Shown: piece after piece, positions 5,830 through 14,694 of the stretch
Layout: every line of letters begins with the position of its first letter
Numbering within the stretch: the stretch's first letter is position 1
Source of the DNA: a virus
Virus record (IMG/VR): IMGVR_UViG_3300049440_000202
Location: 1 to 25,380 of that record
Direction: 5' to 3' (one strand)
DNA: 25,380 nt
Translations under genes and position numbers: made by a program
The notes under the pieces: generated by a model
The model's database searches: none
Seen by the model: the letters and a program-made list of their open reading frames with translations, nothing else
What the model was told of the DNA's origin: nothing

Positions 5830-6797
5830 GGCGCGAAGCTCTGGCCGAAGACGGCGCCGAGAATCGTCCCGCTAATCAGCTTGTCGAACGTGAAGACGTC
5901 CACCTTCGAGGCCGTCGCCGTCGCGGTCGGTGCGGTACCGCCAGGCCAATTCGTGCTCGCGAACGTGCAGGTGAACGAGCCCGCGCCCGTGTAGACCTCC
6001 AATGTGTAAACCTTGCCCGACACCATGTTGCTGTGCGTGATCGTCGCATTGCCCGTCAGCGTGCACTTCTGTTGCGTCGCGACCGACCAGTCGATCGTGA
6101 GCGCCGTGCTCGTGTTCCCGGCATCGTGGGTCGCCGCGCCGACGTCGAGCTCCGTGAGCGTGCGAAACGATCCGGTTCCGTCCTCGAACTTTGTTGCGTC
6201 GTTCGGCAACTTCTGCCCGAACCCATGCTTGGACGTCGAGCGGTCGTTCGTGGCGATGTCCGACGTCGAGAGCAGCGCGTCCGTGACCGCCTGGAATGAT
6301 AACGCGGAGCTCGCTCGTCCGAGGAACAGACCGTCTGAACCGGCAGAAATGTCGGCCGGGTCGCCCGTGCTGTTCGCCGACCGGCCGATGACGGACAGCG
6401 CGCTCGAATCGCGCAGCTTCGCGTTCGTGACCGAATTGTCCGCAATGCCCCCGGATGCGATCGCATCTGCGTAAGCGGTCGTTGCGAGTTTGGTCGAATT
6501 GTCCCCTGGCGATTGCGTTGGTGCGGTTGGATTCCCCGTCAGCGCGGGAGACGCGAGCGGCGCCTTGAGCGCAAGCGCCGTCGCGAGATCGGCGACCGTC
6601 GTCCAGGCCGAATTCCCCGAATTGCGATATTTCAGGATGGCGCCCGCGCTGAGCGTCGCGCCGCCCGTCGTGTCTAGCCACCACTGGAAGGGTTGGACGT
6701 CATTGGCCGGCACCGTCGCCGGATCGGTCGAATCGATCCACATGAGCTCGTGGATCGCGTCGAGACCCGAGACGCGATTATGATAGAAGTCTGTCAT
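5826..6797 (-). CDS. Tail fibre protein
   Basis: A 323-residue protein beginning at MTDFYHNRVSG. A longer in-frame start overlaps the hub gene by about 65 bases and is less likely. The N-terminal 70 residues form a virion-attachment-like domain. Residues about 76-112 contain the common phage tail-fibre repeat motif (APLASPALTGNPTAP, then GDNSTKLATTAYADA). Residues 115-140 carry an NAKLRDSSALSVIGRS segment frequent in fibre shafts. The C-terminal 80 residues (ending GTILGAVFGQSFAP) resemble a beta-rich end domain found in many phage fibres. It ends in an ATGA overlap with the discoidin-repeat gene, so the two adhesion proteins are probably made together. Confidence 0.85.
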   Translation of the reverse strand: MTDFYHNRVSGLDAIHELMWIDSTDPATVPANDVQPFQWWLDTTGGATLSAGAILKYRNSGNSAWTTVADLATALALKAPLASPALTGNPTAPTQSPGDNSTKLATTAYADAIASGGIADNSVTNAKLRDSSALSVIGRSANSTGDPADISAGSDGLFLGRASSALSFQAVTDALLSTSDIATNDRSTSKHGFGQKLPNDATKFEDGTGSFRTLTELDVGAATHDAGNTSTALTIDWSVATQQKCTLTGNATITHSNMVSGKVYTLEVYTGAGSFTCTFASTNWPGGTAPTATATASKVDVFTFDKLISGTILGAVFGQSFAP

Positions 6798-6810
6798 TTT
6801 TGGGGACCCG

Positions 6811-8844
6811 TTATTGCCGGGTGATGATTCGACGAAGCGATTGGTCGAATACGAAGCCGAAGCCGGCTCCGTCATGGACGATGACCGGGTCGCCGGTCGA
6901 TGAGCCGCCGGCCGTGGGGCTGGCCTGGAACGTCAGCGTTCCCTGAATGACCTGCGATGATCCGTCGTCGCTGGTGTAGGTAACGCGCCAGTAGATGTAG
7001 CTCTGCGCGTCCGTCGCGAGTGGAACATCCGGCGCAGCCCAAAGGCCGCCCGACATGCTTACTGAACCGAAGGCCGATTTCGCCGCGCGGCCGGTCTGTG
7101 TCGCGAATTCAACCAGCGTCACGTTGCCAGAAGGCGCGATAAAGAGTCGGCCCGATCCGTTGACGCCATCGTCGCTCTGAAACGCCTGGACCGTAGGCGC
7201 CGCGACCTTGACCGCGCCGGGGTCAAGCCAGCCGCCCGGGTCGACGGTATATGGTACCTCGGGCAGCCCGAACAGATCTTCGATCAGCTCGAGCACGATC
7301 GACCCATCCTCGAGGTCGCCCGAATCGACCGACGTCACGCGAACCGGGACATTCGACAGCCCGTACCGGACGTAGCTCAGACTCAGCACGGCGCCCGGCT
7401 TCGCATCCCAGACCGTCCGATCGACCGTCGCTGTCCCGGTGCCGAGAGGCAGCGTCAGCGCCTTCAGTTCGCGCGCTGCAACCTTAACCGCCTGCGCTTC
7501 CGTCGAGACGTAGGGGAATTCAAACTGCTGCTGGCGAACGGATCCGGTCGCGAAGACATTCGCGTGATCCTGGACCGTGACGATATTGCGCGTGTAGCCG
7601 CGATCGCGATCGACATAGACGACGGAAACAGTATTGATCGTGTCCGCGACGTCGCGGCGGGTCCATTCGAGTTCCTTAATGTTCGCTTCGTTCAACACCG
7701 GCTGGTTCGCCAGAACGTAGCCTCCGCGGATTAGATCCAGCGACAGGAGGCCGGTCGTCGGGTTGCGATAGAGAACGCCGTCGATCGTCCGAAGGATCTC
7801 GTTGATCACGTCGTTCCCAGCCTGCTGCTGGACGAGCGAACCGGAAATGCCGAAGGCTTCGACGCCGAGCGCGAAGCCAGCGTTAAAAAAGCTCGTCCCA
7901 TCGATGAGGGACAGGGAAACGCCGAGCCCCCATTCCTGATCCGTCAGAACGGCGAGCAGCACTTGGGCCGCATCCGCATCGAGGTTGCCGTTGATCGACA
8001 CCAGATGACGAACGATGAATTCCTGTTTATTGAGTTGAGAGGACGTCCCCTGATCGACGTCGCCTTCCCAGACATATCCGAAGTGCGGGTATAGAATTCG
8101 GCCATGGCCGGAGGTCGTAGGAACCGGGACACATTGCTCGGTCGCGGGCACGGTGCCGTAGTTCTTGATGTCATCGATCGGCACGTGGCCGCCGTGCGAA
8201 TCGTCGCCGGAGAAGAACGCGAACTTCCCGCCTGGCGCGAACCGGTTCTGACAAATGACCAAGAATGCCGCGATCCCGCCCTGCGTAACGGCATCCGGAT
8301 CGCCATTGCTAATGCCGCCCTCGCCCGGTGGGATATTTCCGCCGAAGAGGGTTGGTAAGTAAATCTCTGCGTAGCTATAATCGTGAAAGCCATTGTCCGG
8401 AAATCCACCATACGAGAAACCGCCAGGCGATGTCGTGCCCGTCGACACCGTCGGCGGAAAGGTGCTCGTATCGAATTGCGTCAGATACTGCTGTGCGCCC
8501 TCGGCGCTCAGCTTTTTCGAATCATTGAAAATGAGGTCATCGAACAGGATGCGCCCCCATCCGACGAGCGCTGTGAGCGTCACGACGCGCTCATAGGCGA
8601 CGACCTGCTTGCTAATCGTGATGCCGAACACCGACGAGAAGCTGAATACGGGACGCAGCCCGTAGGAGAAAGCGACGATAATTGGCTCGACCTTCACGCT
8701 TCCGAAATGAAACGGGATCGGCGTTCCGGCCGCGACCAGGGGCGGCCTCGTTTCGCCCGGCGCTTGCGTGGTTGACTTCGTCCGACGCGTCAAGAGCAGC
8801 GTCAGGGTCTGGCCGACGAGAAACGCGACGATGATCCAGAACAT
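6811..8844 (-). CDS. Tail tip hub / central fibre protein, lambda gpJ-like
   Basis: A 677-residue protein starting in a TAATG overlap with the gpL-like gene. It begins with a hydrophobic helix (FWIIVAFLVGQTLTLLLTRR, residues 2-21), then a beta-rich region including PIPFHFGSVKV. Further on there is a long hub region with EFIVRHLVSINGNLDADAAQ, a DVINEILRTIDGVLYRNPTTG segment, and NEANIKELEWTRRDVADTIN followed by VSVVYVDRDRGYTRNIV. This last stretch is typical of the phage tail protein 3 (gpJ/TipJ) family that forms the tail-tip hub. The C-terminal part (about 545-677) contains a fibronectin-like beta domain. It organises the tip and connects to the fibre encoded next. The opening hydrophobic helix is common in this family and may aid membrane contact. 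Confidence 0.85.
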   Translation of the reverse strand: MFWIIVAFLVGQTLTLLLTRRTKSTTQAPGETRPPLVAAGTPIPFHFGSVKVEPIIVAFSYGLRPVFSFSSVFGITISKQVVAYERVVTLTALVGWGRILFDDLIFNDSKKLSAEGAQQYLTQFDTSTFPPTVSTGTTSPGGFSYGGFPDNGFHDYSYAEIYLPTLFGGNIPPGEGGISNGDPDAVTQGGIAAFLVICQNRFAPGGKFAFFSGDDSHGGHVPIDDIKNYGTVPATEQCVPVPTTSGHGRILYPHFGYVWEGDVDQGTSSQLNKQEFIVRHLVSINGNLDADAAQVLLAVLTDQEWGLGVSLSLIDGTSFFNAGFALGVEAFGISGSLVQQQAGNDVINEILRTIDGVLYRNPTTGLLSLDLIRGGYVLANQPVLNEANIKELEWTRRDVADTINTVSVVYVDRDRGYTRNIVTVQDHANVFATGSVRQQQFEFPYVSTEAQAVKVAARELKALTLPLGTGTATVDRTVWDAKPGAVLSLSYVRYGLSNVPVRVTSVDSGDLEDGSIVLELIEDLFGLPEVPYTVDPGGWLDPGAVKVAAPTVQAFQSDDGVNGSGRLFIAPSGNVTLVEFATQTGRAAKSAFGSVSMSGGLWAAPDVPLATDAQSYIYWRVTYTSDDGSSQVIQGTLTFQASPTAGGSSTGDPVIVHDGAGFGFVFDQSLRRIITRQ

Positions 8845-9650
8845 TATTTCAGCTGCGTGGTCGCCGGATTCACCGTCGGCAGATCAGGAAATCCGCCGAA
8901 GTTCGTCGCGTTGTTGAATTTCGTTTCGCAGGTCGCGAACTGTTTGTCGCAGCCCATGTAGACCGTGACGCTCGCGCCATCAACCGCTTCGGATGGGATC
9001 TCGTTCCAGACCGTCAACGCGAGCCCCGCCTGCTTCGCGACGAACAGGAGTTGCCCGGTCGCCGCGATGCGCAGGACGCCGTTGGTATAGACGTCATCCG
9101 CCGAATCGGCGAGCGTACCAACGCTGATGACTTGTCCCGTGATGGCATCGATCGTCGTATCGTGCGCGAACGCGGCCTTGTCGACCCCGCAGTTGGGCGA
9201 ATAGACGGCCCACGGGCAGGTCCGCGAAATCGTAATACGAGGAATCTGTTGCTGGAAGTCGTATTCGGCCGTCGCGATCGTGACGGTCATGTCGAAGGCC
9301 GCGAACTTGACCTGGACGATCCGGCCCAGCAGCGTCTGTTTGATCGGCGCCCCCGTCGCGCCCACCTGCAGCCGCTGAATCGAGCCGTAGGCCGGCGCGG
9401 ACGTTTCTGTCAGCATCGATTGCGCGAAGCTCGTCGCGAGCGGCAGCGTCACCTCGACCTGAGTGCCCGGTGTGTCCTGCTTCTGCTGGACCTTCCCGCG
9501 GCGGATATTCGCCGGCGTATAGGTGAGGCCCGCGACGATCTGGGCGACGTCGCCCGAGACGTAGCGCCAGACGGATTGCCCGCGCTGGAACGTATAGAGT
9601 TCGATCGGCGCGCCGCCGGCCCGTTCAAGCGCGGCGAAGGTCGGGCTCAT
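8844..9650 (-). CDS. Minor tail tip protein, lambda gpL / phage BR0599 family
   Basis: A 268-residue protein starting at MSPTFAALERAGG through an ATGA overlap; a longer open frame upstream is antisense-like and ignored. The C-terminal half shows the family landmarks: SRTCPWAVYSPNCGVDKAAF (Cys145 and Cys154) and GCDKQFATCETKFNNATNFG (Cys234 and Cys241), followed by GFPDLP. In lambda gpL the equivalent four cysteines hold an iron-sulfur cluster, so the same is expected here; this is by analogy. The N-terminal domain (ELYTFQRGQSVWRYVSGD) is the usual beta-barrel of this family. It lies directly before the gpJ-like hub, as gpL lies upstream of J in lambda. Confidence 0.85.
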   Translation of the reverse strand: MSPTFAALERAGGAPIELYTFQRGQSVWRYVSGDVAQIVAGLTYTPANIRRGKVQQKQDTPGTQVEVTLPLATSFAQSMLTETSAPAYGSIQRLQVGATGAPIKQTLLGRIVQVKFAAFDMTVTIATAEYDFQQQIPRITISRTCPWAVYSPNCGVDKAAFAHDTTIDAITGQVISVGTLADSADDVYTNGVLRIAATGQLLFVAKQAGLALTVWNEIPSEAVDGASVTVYMGCDKQFATCETKFNNATNFGGFPDLPTVNPATTQLK

Positions 9651-10354
9651 ATGCCGTGGTTGTCCACGAGAGCGGTGGGCGATTCCGTTGGCAGGAACGC
9701 AACCGTCAGCGCGATACTTGCCAAGTTCGGATGATCCCAGGACGTGGTGATCGCTTCGTCGGCGAACCGCGCCCAAAGCATGCGCATAATCCGCAGACCG
9801 CTCTCGAAAGTGAGCGGCCCGCTGATGACGAGGTTGTTTCCGGCATGCCCGCCAAAAACGTCGATACTATAGGCGCGCGTCGGGTATCCGGCCGCGTCCG
9901 TCGCCATGTCCGGCGGCGTGTTGGGGAAGATCTGACTGATGTACCAGGGCGACGATCCCTGGCTCGCACGGTAGAAGAGCGTGTGCTGAAACCGTGAATT
10001 CGCGAGGGCCGATGCTTGTCCATATTCCCGAAGCATCCACCCGCCAGAGTCGGTCGACGGGTAATAGTCGAGCTGCCCGGACGGGCACCAGAACCCGCCC
10101 TTCCGTCCTTTCTGTGCATCGACGAAGGCTTCGATCGTTCGCGCGGTCGATCGAGAGAGGCCGACGTAGTTCAGCGTGACCGTCTCGGCTCCGTAGGTCG
10201 GACGCGTCGCAACCGTCGTCAGGCCGGCAGGATTCGTTGCCCGGTCGGCCTTCCAGTCCCAATGATGCGCGCGATCGTCCGGGCCGTTCGGCATGAAGGG
10301 AAGGACCGGCAGTGAGACATATGTTGCCGGTAGTGCTGGAAGAAGATCAGCCAT
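9647..10354 (-). CDS. Distal tail / minor tail protein, 235 aa
   Basis: Starts at MADLLPALPATYVSLP in a TAATG overlap with the 291-aa gene and ends in an ATGA overlap with the gpL-like gene. It is a soluble, beta-rich protein without membrane segments. The central region has FVDAQKGRKGGFWCPSGQLD and the C-terminal part has GLRIMRMLWARFADEAITTS. Positionally it belongs to the tail-tip block between tape measure and gpL, where lambda has gpM and where other siphophages have distal tail (Dit-like) proteins. I cannot name the family with confidence. The FWCPSG region and a similar size in the preceding gene hint that the two may be related structural rings. Confidence 0.7.
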   Translation of the reverse strand: MADLLPALPATYVSLPVLPFMPNGPDDRAHHWDWKADRATNPAGLTTVATRPTYGAETVTLNYVGLSRSTARTIEAFVDAQKGRKGGFWCPSGQLDYYPSTDSGGWMLREYGQASALANSRFQHTLFYRASQGSSPWYISQIFPNTPPDMATDAAGYPTRAYSIDVFGGHAGNNLVISGPLTFESGLRIMRMLWARFADEAITTSWDHPNLASIALTVAFLPTESPTALVDNHGI

Positions 10355-11229
10355 TAACTCGCCCCGATCGTTCCGACGGCCGCGCCGCAAGTCGCGGCGA
10401 TTTCGCTTGATGGAGTCGACGCGAGAACGCGAGCGAATCGACTATTGATCGACGGCCTGACGTCCACGGTTCCGACCGGAACCGACCAGGCGACTTCCGC
10501 CGACGGCATCGGCAGGCCGGCGAGGTCGAAGACGATGGCCTCGGCGAACCAGACAGTGGCGCCGACATGCGGATCGCCGGTCGCAACCGAATGACTGTGC
10601 TGATAGATCGCAACCGATCCTGCGACCGGCGCGTCCGCATCGTCGGCGAGCGCATAGCCGGCTTGATCCTTCTCGTCGACGAACGAAATCGGGACCGAGG
10701 CAATCGTGGAATTCTGCCAGGTCAGATCCAGCGGCAAGGAGAGCCACATGATCCGGCATGGGATGACCCGCGTGCCCGCCGCCGCATAGTCCTGCGAGAT
10801 GCCTGATGCGAGGAGCACCAGCGTATCGTCGAGTTCTTCGATCGTGACGACCTCGGCGTAGGACTCCGACCGCCACAGCATCGCGTAGCCTGGGGCCGTG
10901 AAGAACGGACGCGTCGTCGTGTCGAGTTGGACGATCGCATCGCCGGCGGCGAGATCGGCCGTCAAATCCGTCGCATCGCACCAGAGCGGCGCGTAGAAGC
11001 GGAGCGGCTGCGCGGCGGAGCGCCAGAGGGCAAGCAAGCGCCCGGCCTCGAAGGTGGTGCCGAAGATGCACTGCATCGCCAGCGAGACGACCGGCGTCGC
11101 GCGCAGCTGCACGCGAACCTCGGTTCCGTTGACCGATTCCTGGACGTCCGTCTGATAGGTGCGCGTGACCTGGAACGGCGTTCCCCAATCGTGGCGGAAG
11201 GGGAAGATGGACGGCGCGGCGATGGTCAT
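10354..11229 (-). CDS. Distal tail / minor tail protein, 291 aa
   Basis: A 291-residue beta-rich protein following the tape measure after a 5-base gap. The N-terminus (FPFRHDWGTPFQVTRTYQTD) and the segment RLLALWRSAAQPLRFYAPLW resemble virion structural proteins encoded just after the tape measure in many siphophages, including Mu-like Pseudomonas phages; this is pattern recall, not a search result. A VTIEELDDTLVLLASGI block may be a small beta domain. The C-terminal part (SINSRFARVLASTPSSEIAA) is more variable. The likely role is a ring at the distal end of the tube that joins tube and tip. Its stop is shared with the next start (TAATG). Confidence 0.7.
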   Translation of the reverse strand: MTIAAPSIFPFRHDWGTPFQVTRTYQTDVQESVNGTEVRVQLRATPVVSLAMQCIFGTTFEAGRLLALWRSAAQPLRFYAPLWCDATDLTADLAAGDAIVQLDTTTRPFFTAPGYAMLWRSESYAEVVTIEELDDTLVLLASGISQDYAAAGTRVIPCRIMWLSLPLDLTWQNSTIASVPISFVDEKDQAGYALADDADAPVAGSVAIYQHSHSVATGDPHVGATVWFAEAIVFDLAGLPMPSAEVAWSVPVGTVDVRPSINSRFARVLASTPSSEIAATCGAAVGTIGAS

Positions 11230-11234
11230 CGGGA

Positions 11235-14015
11235 TCAGAGGTTGAGGGCGGCCCGGAAGAGTCGCGGGTTCGCGCTCAGGACTTGATGCAGCGCACGCAC
11301 GCCGCCGCGCGTTTGCAAGTGTTTGATGACCAGCCCCTCCTCGAGGCCGATCGTCGCGTCGATGCCGCCCGAGACGTCTGTGGTTCCACCGCCGCCCGTC
11401 ACGAGCCCGCCGGAGGCAAATGCGGGCAATCCGCTTCGGGACGGCGAGCGGAGCGTCGGCATCCGAGCGCCCGCATTGAGCGCGGACAAGAAGCCGACGC
11501 CGAGGTGTTTCACCGCGTCGGCGCGCACGACGAATTCGCCGTGCGACAGCCGGGCGAGGATCGAATCTGACGTTCCCGTTCCTGGCCCTCGAACGGGACC
11601 ACCCTCGGCGAGGCCGAAGATGCCGAATGTCGTGAACGCGGTCGCGATACTGTTGGCGTTCGCCGCCGCCGCCGCCGCCGCGAGTGCCGCTGCGGAGGCG
11701 CCCAATGTAACCGCCGCGCCAGCCACAACGTCGCCGGCCGCCGAAAGTTCATTCGACGATGCAGCGATGGCGTCCGCGCCGACAATGACCGTCGCGCCGG
11801 CCGTCTTGAGCGCCGTCGCGGCGACGACCTGCGGCGTGGAATCGAAGAGACCGGAAATGCCCTCGACCAGCTTCGTCGAAAGGATTTCGGCAATGGCTTT
11901 CTGAATCGACTGCACGGCGGAGAGCAGGGCTTCCCGAGCCACGTTCGCCAGCGTCGGAAGCGTCTTTTTCGTGGCGTCGATCTCGATGCCGAGATTCGCG
12001 ACCTCTTGGCGCAGCTCGTCGACCCGCTGCTGCGACTGGACCGTCTGCGGACCGGCGAGCAGCTGATTCATCTCGTCCTTCGTGCTCGCGAGGACGTTTT
12101 GCAGCGCCGCGAGTCCGGACGTCTGACTGGTGAAGAGACTATCGATGCCAGTCGTGAGGAAATCGCTGATCGTGTTTTGGGCGATGTCTTTGACGGTCGC
12201 GCCCAGTTCTTTCAGCAGCTTGTCGGATTTGTCCACATCGACGCCGATCCCAGCGAAAGACGCAGCAAACTGCTGGGCCGCCTGGATCAACGCCGGATCC
12301 TTTGTTTGCTGCGCGAAGAACAGCATCTGGTCGGCGAGCTTCGTCAGCGTCGGCAATCGATCGGCTTCGAGGGCGTGGATCTGCGTCTCGGCCGCGTCCT
12401 GCGTGATCAGCCCTTGATTCGCCTGGGTAGTGATCTGATCCCGCTGAATCCCGAGCTCGGCCAACGCCCGCTGCCCCTGCCGCTGCTTCTCGTCGAAGGC
12501 GGCGCGACTAGTGAGCAGGTTCGAGAAGGCCGCGGTCTGGCTGTTGATGAAGTCATCCGACAGCCCTTTGATTCCCTGCAACGTCAGCTTATAGGCTTCG
12601 GCCTGTTTCGCGATTTCGATCTGCGCGGCGCCGATTTCGTCGCCCGTGCCTTTTGCGATCGTAGCAGCGAAACCCGCGACGTTATCGGCGAGTGCCTTGA
12701 CCTGCACACGTTCCTGCTCAAGCAGCCCGTTGACCTCGGTCTGCCCATTGACCTTCGTCAGCGCGATCTTCGCTTCGATGTCGGCGATGTCTTGCGCGCG
12801 CTTGATCCGCGCCGCATCGGTGTTCTCGTCGAGCGGCGATGCCACGATCGCCGCTCGCTCTTTTTGCAATTCGGCGACCTGCAAGGCGACGCCGCTTCGC
12901 GTGATGCTGATCTTCGAGGCGAAGAAGTCCTCAAGGGACCTCTTACCCTGCGCGAACGACGCTGCCTCGATCTGTTCCTGTCGCTTGAGACCGGCCGCTG
13001 TCGCTTCCTGCTCGTCCTTCGCCTGCTGACGAACGGCGGCGAGGCGCGCATCGGTCAGCGCCTTGAAGACGGCCGGGTCGACGAATGGAACGTCGGGCTT
13101 GACCTTGCCTGGCGTTGCCGACGCGGGGAGAGCCGACGGAGCGGTGCCGGCTTGCGGAACGCCGCCGCCCGTGACAAGCGAGCCGAAGAGCTTGAACGCT
13201 TCGCGGTCGGCTACGGCGAGCGACGTCGAAAAATCGATGAGCTTGGAGATGACGCCGAGGACGGGCGCCATCGCGTTGACGAAGCCCTTCGCCGACCCCG
13301 TGAGTTTCTTGAGCGAATCGTCGAATTGATCGGCTGCTGCCGCGGTCTTGCCAGAGATGACCAGGCCGAGGCGCTCCGCTTCGGCGCGCGCCGGAGCGAA
13401 TCCGGTCTGCGCGAGCTCCTGGAGAAACGGGATCATCGCCACGCCATTCCGCCCGAAGAGCTGCATCATGACGGCGGCCTTCCCGGCGCCGTCCGAGAAG
13501 TTTGCCTGGGCGTTCGCGATCTTGACGAGCACCTCATCGAGCGAGAGCCCCTTAAAATCCGAAGCTCGCAGACCGAGGGAGGCGAACGCGGTCGTCGCCT
13601 TGACCGATCCGGCTTCGGCCTCCGCGACCGATCGAGAGAGGAACTTGAGGCCGTTCGTCATCTCCTCGACGTTGACGTCGGCCTGCTTCGCGACGAAGCC
13701 GAGTACGCTCAACGCTTCCGTCGAGACGCCCGTCTTGAGCGAGAGTTTCCCGAGTTCGTCGGCAGCGTGAATCGTATCGCCGACGAACCGAATCAACTGG
13801 AATGCGCCAAAGGCCGCAGCGAGGCGGCCGATCGTCGCGACGAGCCCGTCGAAGGCTCCTCGTGCTACGCCCGCGGCATCGCCGAGTTGCTTCGTGCCTG
13901 TGGCCGCCGTGCGATTCTGCGTGTCGAGTTGCTTGACCGCGGACGAGAGGCGACGAACGATCTCCGTCGCTTGGTCGTCTGCCGTTAGCGTCACTCGGAC
14001 TGCAGACGTGCCCAT
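11235..14015 (-). CDS. Tape measure protein
   Basis: At 926 residues this is the longest protein in the window, and it sits where a tape measure belongs, directly after the tail chaperone (TAATG overlap with the frameshifted product). The N-terminal 50 residues (VTLTADDQATEIVRRLSSAV) and the hydrophobic stretch at about 60-80 are typical. Long alpha-helical, Gln/Ala/Lys-rich segments follow, with hydrophobic patches. Near the C-terminus, an Ala-rich segment (about 770-790) precedes FGLAEGGPVRGPGTG and the common end motif ARLSHGEFVVRADAV (about 822-836), seen in many siphophage tape measures. It sets tail length and is ejected with the DNA. If the usual relation of about 1.5 angstrom per residue applies, the tail is of moderate length. 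Confidence 0.92.
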   Translation of the reverse strand: MGTSAVRVTLTADDQATEIVRRLSSAVKQLDTQNRTAATGTKQLGDAAGVARGAFDGLVATIGRLAAAFGAFQLIRFVGDTIHAADELGKLSLKTGVSTEALSVLGFVAKQADVNVEEMTNGLKFLSRSVAEAEAGSVKATTAFASLGLRASDFKGLSLDEVLVKIANAQANFSDGAGKAAVMMQLFGRNGVAMIPFLQELAQTGFAPARAEAERLGLVISGKTAAAADQFDDSLKKLTGSAKGFVNAMAPVLGVISKLIDFSTSLAVADREAFKLFGSLVTGGGVPQAGTAPSALPASATPGKVKPDVPFVDPAVFKALTDARLAAVRQQAKDEQEATAAGLKRQEQIEAASFAQGKRSLEDFFASKISITRSGVALQVAELQKERAAIVASPLDENTDAARIKRAQDIADIEAKIALTKVNGQTEVNGLLEQERVQVKALADNVAGFAATIAKGTGDEIGAAQIEIAKQAEAYKLTLQGIKGLSDDFINSQTAAFSNLLTSRAAFDEKQRQGQRALAELGIQRDQITTQANQGLITQDAAETQIHALEADRLPTLTKLADQMLFFAQQTKDPALIQAAQQFAASFAGIGVDVDKSDKLLKELGATVKDIAQNTISDFLTTGIDSLFTSQTSGLAALQNVLASTKDEMNQLLAGPQTVQSQQRVDELRQEVANLGIEIDATKKTLPTLANVAREALLSAVQSIQKAIAEILSTKLVEGISGLFDSTPQVVAATALKTAGATVIVGADAIAASSNELSAAGDVVAGAAVTLGASAAALAAAAAAANANSIATAFTTFGIFGLAEGGPVRGPGTGTSDSILARLSHGEFVVRADAVKHLGVGFLSALNAGARMPTLRSPSRSGLPAFASGGLVTGGGGTTDVSGGIDATIGLEEGLVIKHLQTRGGVRALHQVLSANPRLFRAALNL

Positions 14016-14688
14016 TACGGCTCTCTCAGCAAGGCGGGAATCTCCGGCGGGTCAGGGGCGCGCTTCGCGTGCGGCGCGAGGAGCGCCCACACGGTCAACT
14101 CGTCGCTGTAGTGTTCTCCTGCCACCCGTTTCAGTTTGAGCCGGTACGCGTGCAGGAGATCCGCGAGCGGCCATTCGAGGAGTTCGTCTACGCGGGTGGC
14201 GTCGCCATCGACGATCCAGCGGGCGCAGTCGGCCCAGCTGCCGCGCGTTTGCCGGTCGAGCGCCGCGCGGGCTTGTGCCCGTTGGCTGAGTTGTCGGGGG
14301 CGTCCGTTCTCGAAGCAATCGGAGAAGGCGTCAAGGACCGGCCCCCGCTGAGAAAAAAAGCCGCCAACACCCCTTCAAAGACCGACCCGAGGACGCGCTT
14401 CTCCTCGGCATCGGTCAGATCGGCGAAGAATTCCGCGTTCTTGACCGCCGCGTCGGGCGTCCACTTCGTATCGACTTCGACGAGTAGCCCGGCGATGATC
14501 GCGTGGTACTTGCCGGATCGAATGGCCTCGACGATGAGGCGGCGTAACCCCGTTTCATCGACCCCCGCCGTCAGCAGCGCCAAGACGCCCGCGTCCTCGA
14601 GTTGCACCATGACCCAGCCGTCTTGCCGGCTGGTCGTCTGCTCGGCGGGGGCGAAGATCCGCCCGCCGAGCGGGTAAACCTGACCCAT
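14015..14688 (-). CDS. Tail assembly chaperone, -1 frameshift product (gpG-T-like)
   Basis: The short chaperone and this longer product share 112 residues. At the T7 run (0-frame GCT TTT TTT CTC) a -1 slip leads into a frame that stays open for 112 more codons and stops at TAA overlapping the tape-measure ATG (TAATG). The extension begins SQRGPVLDAFSDCFENGRPR and contains DELLEWPLADLLHAYRLKLK and DELTVWALLAPHAKR, which looks like a normal folded T-like domain, unlike the arginine-rich 0-frame tail. In lambda, gpG and gpGT are made by the same device and coat the tape measure during tube assembly. The 224-residue length is close to gpGT (279). The frame is too hidden for routine annotation. 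Confidence 0.85.
14188..14688 (-). CDS. Tail assembly chaperone, unshifted product (gpG-like)
   Basis: A 166-residue protein following the tube protein after a 6-base gap, with no strong Shine-Dalgarno. The shared N-terminal domain (1-112) has an acidic helical pattern (LTAGVDETGLRRLIVEAIRS, then AEFFADLTDAEEKRVLGSVF) typical of tail chaperones. After the slippery site at residues 110-112 (AFF) the 0-frame continues for 54 residues of low-complexity Ala/Pro/Ser/Arg sequence, as expected when the opposite frame is the selected one. The protein is not normally in the finished virion. It keeps the tape measure in solution with the longer frameshifted form. Confidence 0.85.
   Translation of the reverse strand: MGQVYPLGGRIFAPAEQTTSRQDGWVMVQLEDAGVLALLTAGVDETGLRRLIVEAIRSGKYHAIIAGLLVEVDTKWTPDAAVKNAEFFADLTDAEEKRVLGSVFEGVLAAFFLSGGRSLTPSPIASRTDAPDNSANGHKPARRSTGKRAAAGPTAPAGSSMATPPA
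14353..14359 (-). promoter_or_regulatory. Programmed -1 ribosomal frameshift site, T TTT TTT
   Basis: Seven consecutive T in the coding strand, phased as T-TTT-TTT against the 0-frame, so both the P-site and A-site tRNAs can re-pair after a one-base slip. It occurs in a GC-rich gene where such a run is rare. The gene order (between tube protein and tape measure) is the classical place for this mechanism. A GC-rich stretch follows that could form structure, but no convincing pseudoknot is evident by eye. Confidence 0.85.
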
Positions 14689-14694
14689 GCTTCG

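Noticed and set aside
11655-11705. GCC/GCG codon run looking like a short tandem repeat
   Set aside because: It encodes the Ala-rich segment of the tape measure C-terminus. Such low complexity is normal in that protein and no unit is repeated precisely.
12006-13988. A 660-codon open frame on the + strand antisense to the tape measure gene
   Set aside because: It is exactly antisense to a certain gene, very rich in Arg, Leu and Asp, and has no domain. Long antisense frames are expected in GC-rich genes with this codon phase.
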